DNA from: Dermacoccus abyssi | GTDB taxonomy: Bacteria; Actinomycetota; Actinomycetes; Actinomycetales; Dermatophilaceae | Strand: one strand, 5' to 3' | DNA length: 64,000 nucleotides | NCBI RefSeq assembly: GCF_034541975.1 | Contig: NZ_JAVYJM010000001.1 | Part shown: one piece after another, positions 61,919 through 64,000 of the stretch | Layout: each line of letters starts with the position of its first letter | Numbering within the stretch: the first letter of the stretch is position 1 | The notes under the pieces: model-generated | Database searches by the model: none | What the model saw: only the letters and a program-made list of their open reading frames with translations | Told to the model about the DNA's origin: nothing | Program-made: the position numbers and the translations under genes

Positions 61919-64000
61919 TCAAGGCTTGCGGTGCGCCGTGATGCGTTCCGCCTCCCGCACCGCCGTGGACCAGAGCAGACCATCGATTCGGGGGACGCCG
62001 AGCGCGGTACGGATCTGCTCGGCCGCGTCGTCCGCCGTCAGACCGCAGTGCTCCACGGCGTAGAGCAGTGCGACGGAGGGCGTTCGGTGGTGGGCGTGCA
62101 CGCAGTGCAGGAAGACGGTGTGTCCCTCCGCCCGAAGCTCGGCGACGGTGTCGGCGGCGTCGTTCAGCGCTGCCGCGAGGTCGTTGTGCGTGCTCGGATC
62201 GTCGGAGTCGACGATCCAGTACTCGACGTGCCGCGCGGGGTGGTTGCCCCCGCCGAACCGGCGCAGCCTCGTCTCCCGGTTCTCCTGGGAGCCGATTCGC
62301 GAGAGGCTGACGACGGCGTCAGCCTGCGTGTGCGCCAGGGCCGTCTGGGTGCCCAGGTGCAGGCCCGCGTCGAAGGATGTCGGGGCGTCGAGCGCTCGAT
62401 TGCCCGGTGAGGGCTCGATCTCGCGCAGTGGCCAGGCGCCCGGCTGCGTTTCGCCGGCGGTTCGCAAAGCGAGCTCGACGAGGTCGCGCACCGTCATGTC
62501 GGGCCACCCCTGGATGCGGCGGCGCCACGTTCCGGGGATGGGCGGTTCCCTCGACGGTTCAGGCGTGTTGCATGGCGCTCGGCAGGGCACTGGCCTCACG
62601 GGTCCAACCCGGGTCACCAACCCGTTGGGGGGGGGGTAGACCTCGCGAGTACCGCGCACGGCCATCCAGGTCACCAGCCGCACCTCATGGAGCCCGACGT
62701 CGGGGAGGGGTTCACGTGGGGGTGGTGCCGTGATGCCCGCCTCCTCCAGAACGTCGGTGATCAGGTCGATGCGTTCTTCGTCCGTGCGCCCTTCGTTGAG
62801 GGCACGCCGCATCTGGCGGGAAACCTTCGCGGAGGGGACGCTGCGGAGTCGGTTCGCGAGGTCGATCTGCCTTTCTCGTCCGAGATATCCACCAGCGCGG
62901 AAGACCAGCTGGTGGGCGTCGCGGAAGGACAAAGGCATGTCGGGCTGGAACGCGTTGGGGTCGGTGAGCTGACTCCAGGTGGTGAAGGCGTCGGTGCGCG
63001 CGACTTCCCACGCATCGAAGGCACGGTCGTAGACAAGGTCGTCGAGCCATCGTGGTGTGCTCGCGCTGCCGGGGTCTGCAACGCGCAGCGAGATCAGTGT
63101 GTCGCCAGAGATCCGCGGGTTCCCCGTGTCGTCATATGTGAGGCTCCAGTTCTCGTCAACCGCCACGTATCGGAACCAGGGGTTGTGGCTGTCCCCGATG
63201 CGGATGCAGAAGACGTACCCATTGCCGTGTACGGCTGGGTTCTCAAATCCGCTTCCCGACCCGTAGGGAAGGGAGAGGATCTCGGTCTTGGTGGTGGTGT
63301 CTGTGGTGAAGGCTCCGTAGAGCCGGCGCCGGTACTCCTCACCGGAGAGAGACGCACTGGAACCGCCAGCGTCGAGGAGTTTCTCGAACTCGTCGGTGAC
63401 ATGGTCGTCCGTAAGATTCACCTCGTGCCCAGGGCCGCGGCCCGGCAGGACTTCTCCAGCGCCGACCGCGGCGTCGGCCAGTGCCAGCTTGTTCTTGAGT
63501 CGTTCCTCCAGCCGGAGCAGGTCATCCAGGCGTTCACTGGGAAAGAACAGCCCTAGGTGGACGTAGTCGTGCTGAGACCCAATGCGGTCGACTCGGCCGT
63601 GCCGCTGAACGATCCGCATGGGGTTCCATGGCAGGTCGTAGTTGATCATCTGTCCGGCTTGCTGCAGGTTCATGCCCTCAGCGAGGACGTCGGTGGCGAA
63701 CAGGATGTCGTACTCGTCCTTGGCCGTGGGCGCCCCGTTGGCGTTTCGCGGGCCGGCTGTCCTGGGTGCGAATCCGGCGATGGTGGCGGCACGTCCGCCC
63801 TGGTCGACGCCGCCGGACTCGCCGCGTTCGTGCACTTTGGCGTAGGCGCCCATGATCGGAGGTGCGACCCTGCCCTGGTAGTCACTCAATGGTGACCCGG
63901 GCGGCGCCGCGTTGATCGCGGCGACGACCGCCTCATGGATCGCGATGACCGTATCGGAGAACGCGGAGAAGACGATGACCTTGCGCCGGTCCACGTGAGA
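61919..64000 (-). CDS. Helicase C-terminal part fused to ADP-ribosylglycohydrolase/DUSP tail; 5' end outside the window
   Basis: At least 694 residues, open at the right edge. The first 150 residues are the SF2/SNF2 helicase C domain: KVIVFSAFSDTVIAI (motif IV), FATDVLAEGMNLQQ (V), RIVQRHGRVDRIGSQ (VI). About 300 residues of helicase-associated sequence follow. After a Pro run encoded by a ten-C tract (62627-62636) the sequence changes to GTWRRRIQGWPDMTVRDLVELAL, as at the end of ADP-ribosylglycohydrolase domains, then a DUSP-like phosphatase domain with the HCX5R(T) signature HCVHAHHRT. The glycohydrolase core is missing. It may be a chimera made by deletion; with nine C the helicase would stop just after the tract. 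Confidence 0.72.
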   Translation of the reverse strand, partial: SHVDRRKVIVFSAFSDTVIAIHEAVVAAINAAPPGSPLSDYQGRVAPPIMGAYAKVHERGESGGVDQGGRAATIAGFAPRTAGPRNANGAPTAKDEYDILFATDVLAEGMNLQQAGQMINYDLPWNPMRIVQRHGRVDRIGSQHDYVHLGLFFPSERLDDLLRLEERLKNKLALADAAVGAGEVLPGRGPGHEVNLTDDHVTDEFEKLLDAGGSSASLSGEEYRRRLYGAFTTDTTTKTEILSLPYGSGSGFENPAVHGNGYVFCIRIGDSHNPWFRYVAVDENWSLTYDDTGNPRISGDTLISLRVADPGSASTPRWLDDLVYDRAFDAWEVARTDAFTTWSQLTDPNAFQPDMPLSFRDAHQLVFRAGGYLGRERQIDLANRLRSVPSAKVSRQMRRALNEGRTDEERIDLITDVLEEAGITAPPPREPLPDVGLHEVRLVTWMAVRGTREVYPPPNGLVTRVGPVRPVPCRAPCNTPEPSREPPIPGTWRRRIQGWPDMTVRDLVELALRTAGETQPGAWPLREIEPSPGNRALDAPTSFDAGLHLGTQTALAHTQADAVVSLSRIGSQENRETRLRRFGGGNHPARHVEYWIVDSDDPSTHNDLAAALNDAADTVAELRAEGHTVFLHCVHAHHRTPSVALLYAVEHCGLTADDAAEQIRTALGVPRIDGLLWSTAVREAERITAHRKP
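62627..62636. repeat. Ten-G homopolymer at the helicase/DUSP junction
   Basis: G10 on the plus strand (C10 on the coding strand). It is the longest mononucleotide run noticed in the window and encodes part of YPPPN. One-base slippage changes the reading frame so that the helicase ends within four codons (nine C) or after about 20 codons (eleven C). Confidence 0.85.

Overview
The window looks like chromosomal DNA of a high-GC actinobacterium, most likely a member of Micrococcales (a Dermacoccaceae-like organism is my guess, not shown). Reasons: GC near 70 %, frequent GTG starts, 4-bp ATGA/GTGA operon overlaps, a mycobacterial-type FurA-KatA pair, a SigK/RskA/fasciclin cluster, a GT87 mannosyltransferase and an actinobacterial-type arsenate reductase. 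No tRNA, rRNA, CRISPR array or complete insertion sequence was seen.

Layout. 1-3.2 kb: housekeeping genes (MT0933-like protein, LMW tyrosine phosphatase, LLM flavin oxidoreductase, SGNH hydrolase). 3.3-12.7 kb: a restriction island on the minus strand, transcribed in the order hsdR-hsdS-mrr-REase-AlbA_2 regulator-hsdM, with two matching inverted-repeat operators and an SOS-box-like palindrome. 12.8-18.8 kb: SDR protein, two-component system, CPBP protease, Dyp peroxidase. 18.8-21.3 kb: TPP riboswitch and thiM-thiE-thiD. 21.4-32.9 kb: POT transporter, LysE/ArgO exporter with divergent LysR regulator, nitronate monooxygenase, MFS, GT87, PIG-L and GNAT proteins, plus an orphan iron box. 33.1-36.9 kb: glycine betaine/choline ABC transporter (permease-ATPase-permease-lipoprotein). 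37.0-38.9 kb: arsR, ACR3 and arsC. 39.0-41.6 kb: MoxR ATPase and VWA protein. 41.8-53.9 kb: YhgE-like membrane protein, malate synthase G, lipase, threonine deaminase, zinc-ribbon membrane protein, katA (apparent frameshift)/furA, amylosucrase-like GH13. 54.0-60.4 kb: deacetylase lipoprotein, a candidate Mn riboswitch with terC, a sulfite-oxidase-like molybdoenzyme, fasciclin lipoprotein, rskA and sigK. 60.7-64.0 kb: HNH endonuclease and a helicase fused to the tail of an ADP-ribosylglycohydrolase/DUSP protein, possibly a second, decaying defence island.

The least ordinary parts are the regulatory DNA of the restriction island, two families of structured intergenic repeats whose copies show compensatory base changes, an iron box followed by a terminator with no gene between, the one-base defect in katA, and the chimeric helicase/DUSP reading frame with a ten-G tract at its junction.
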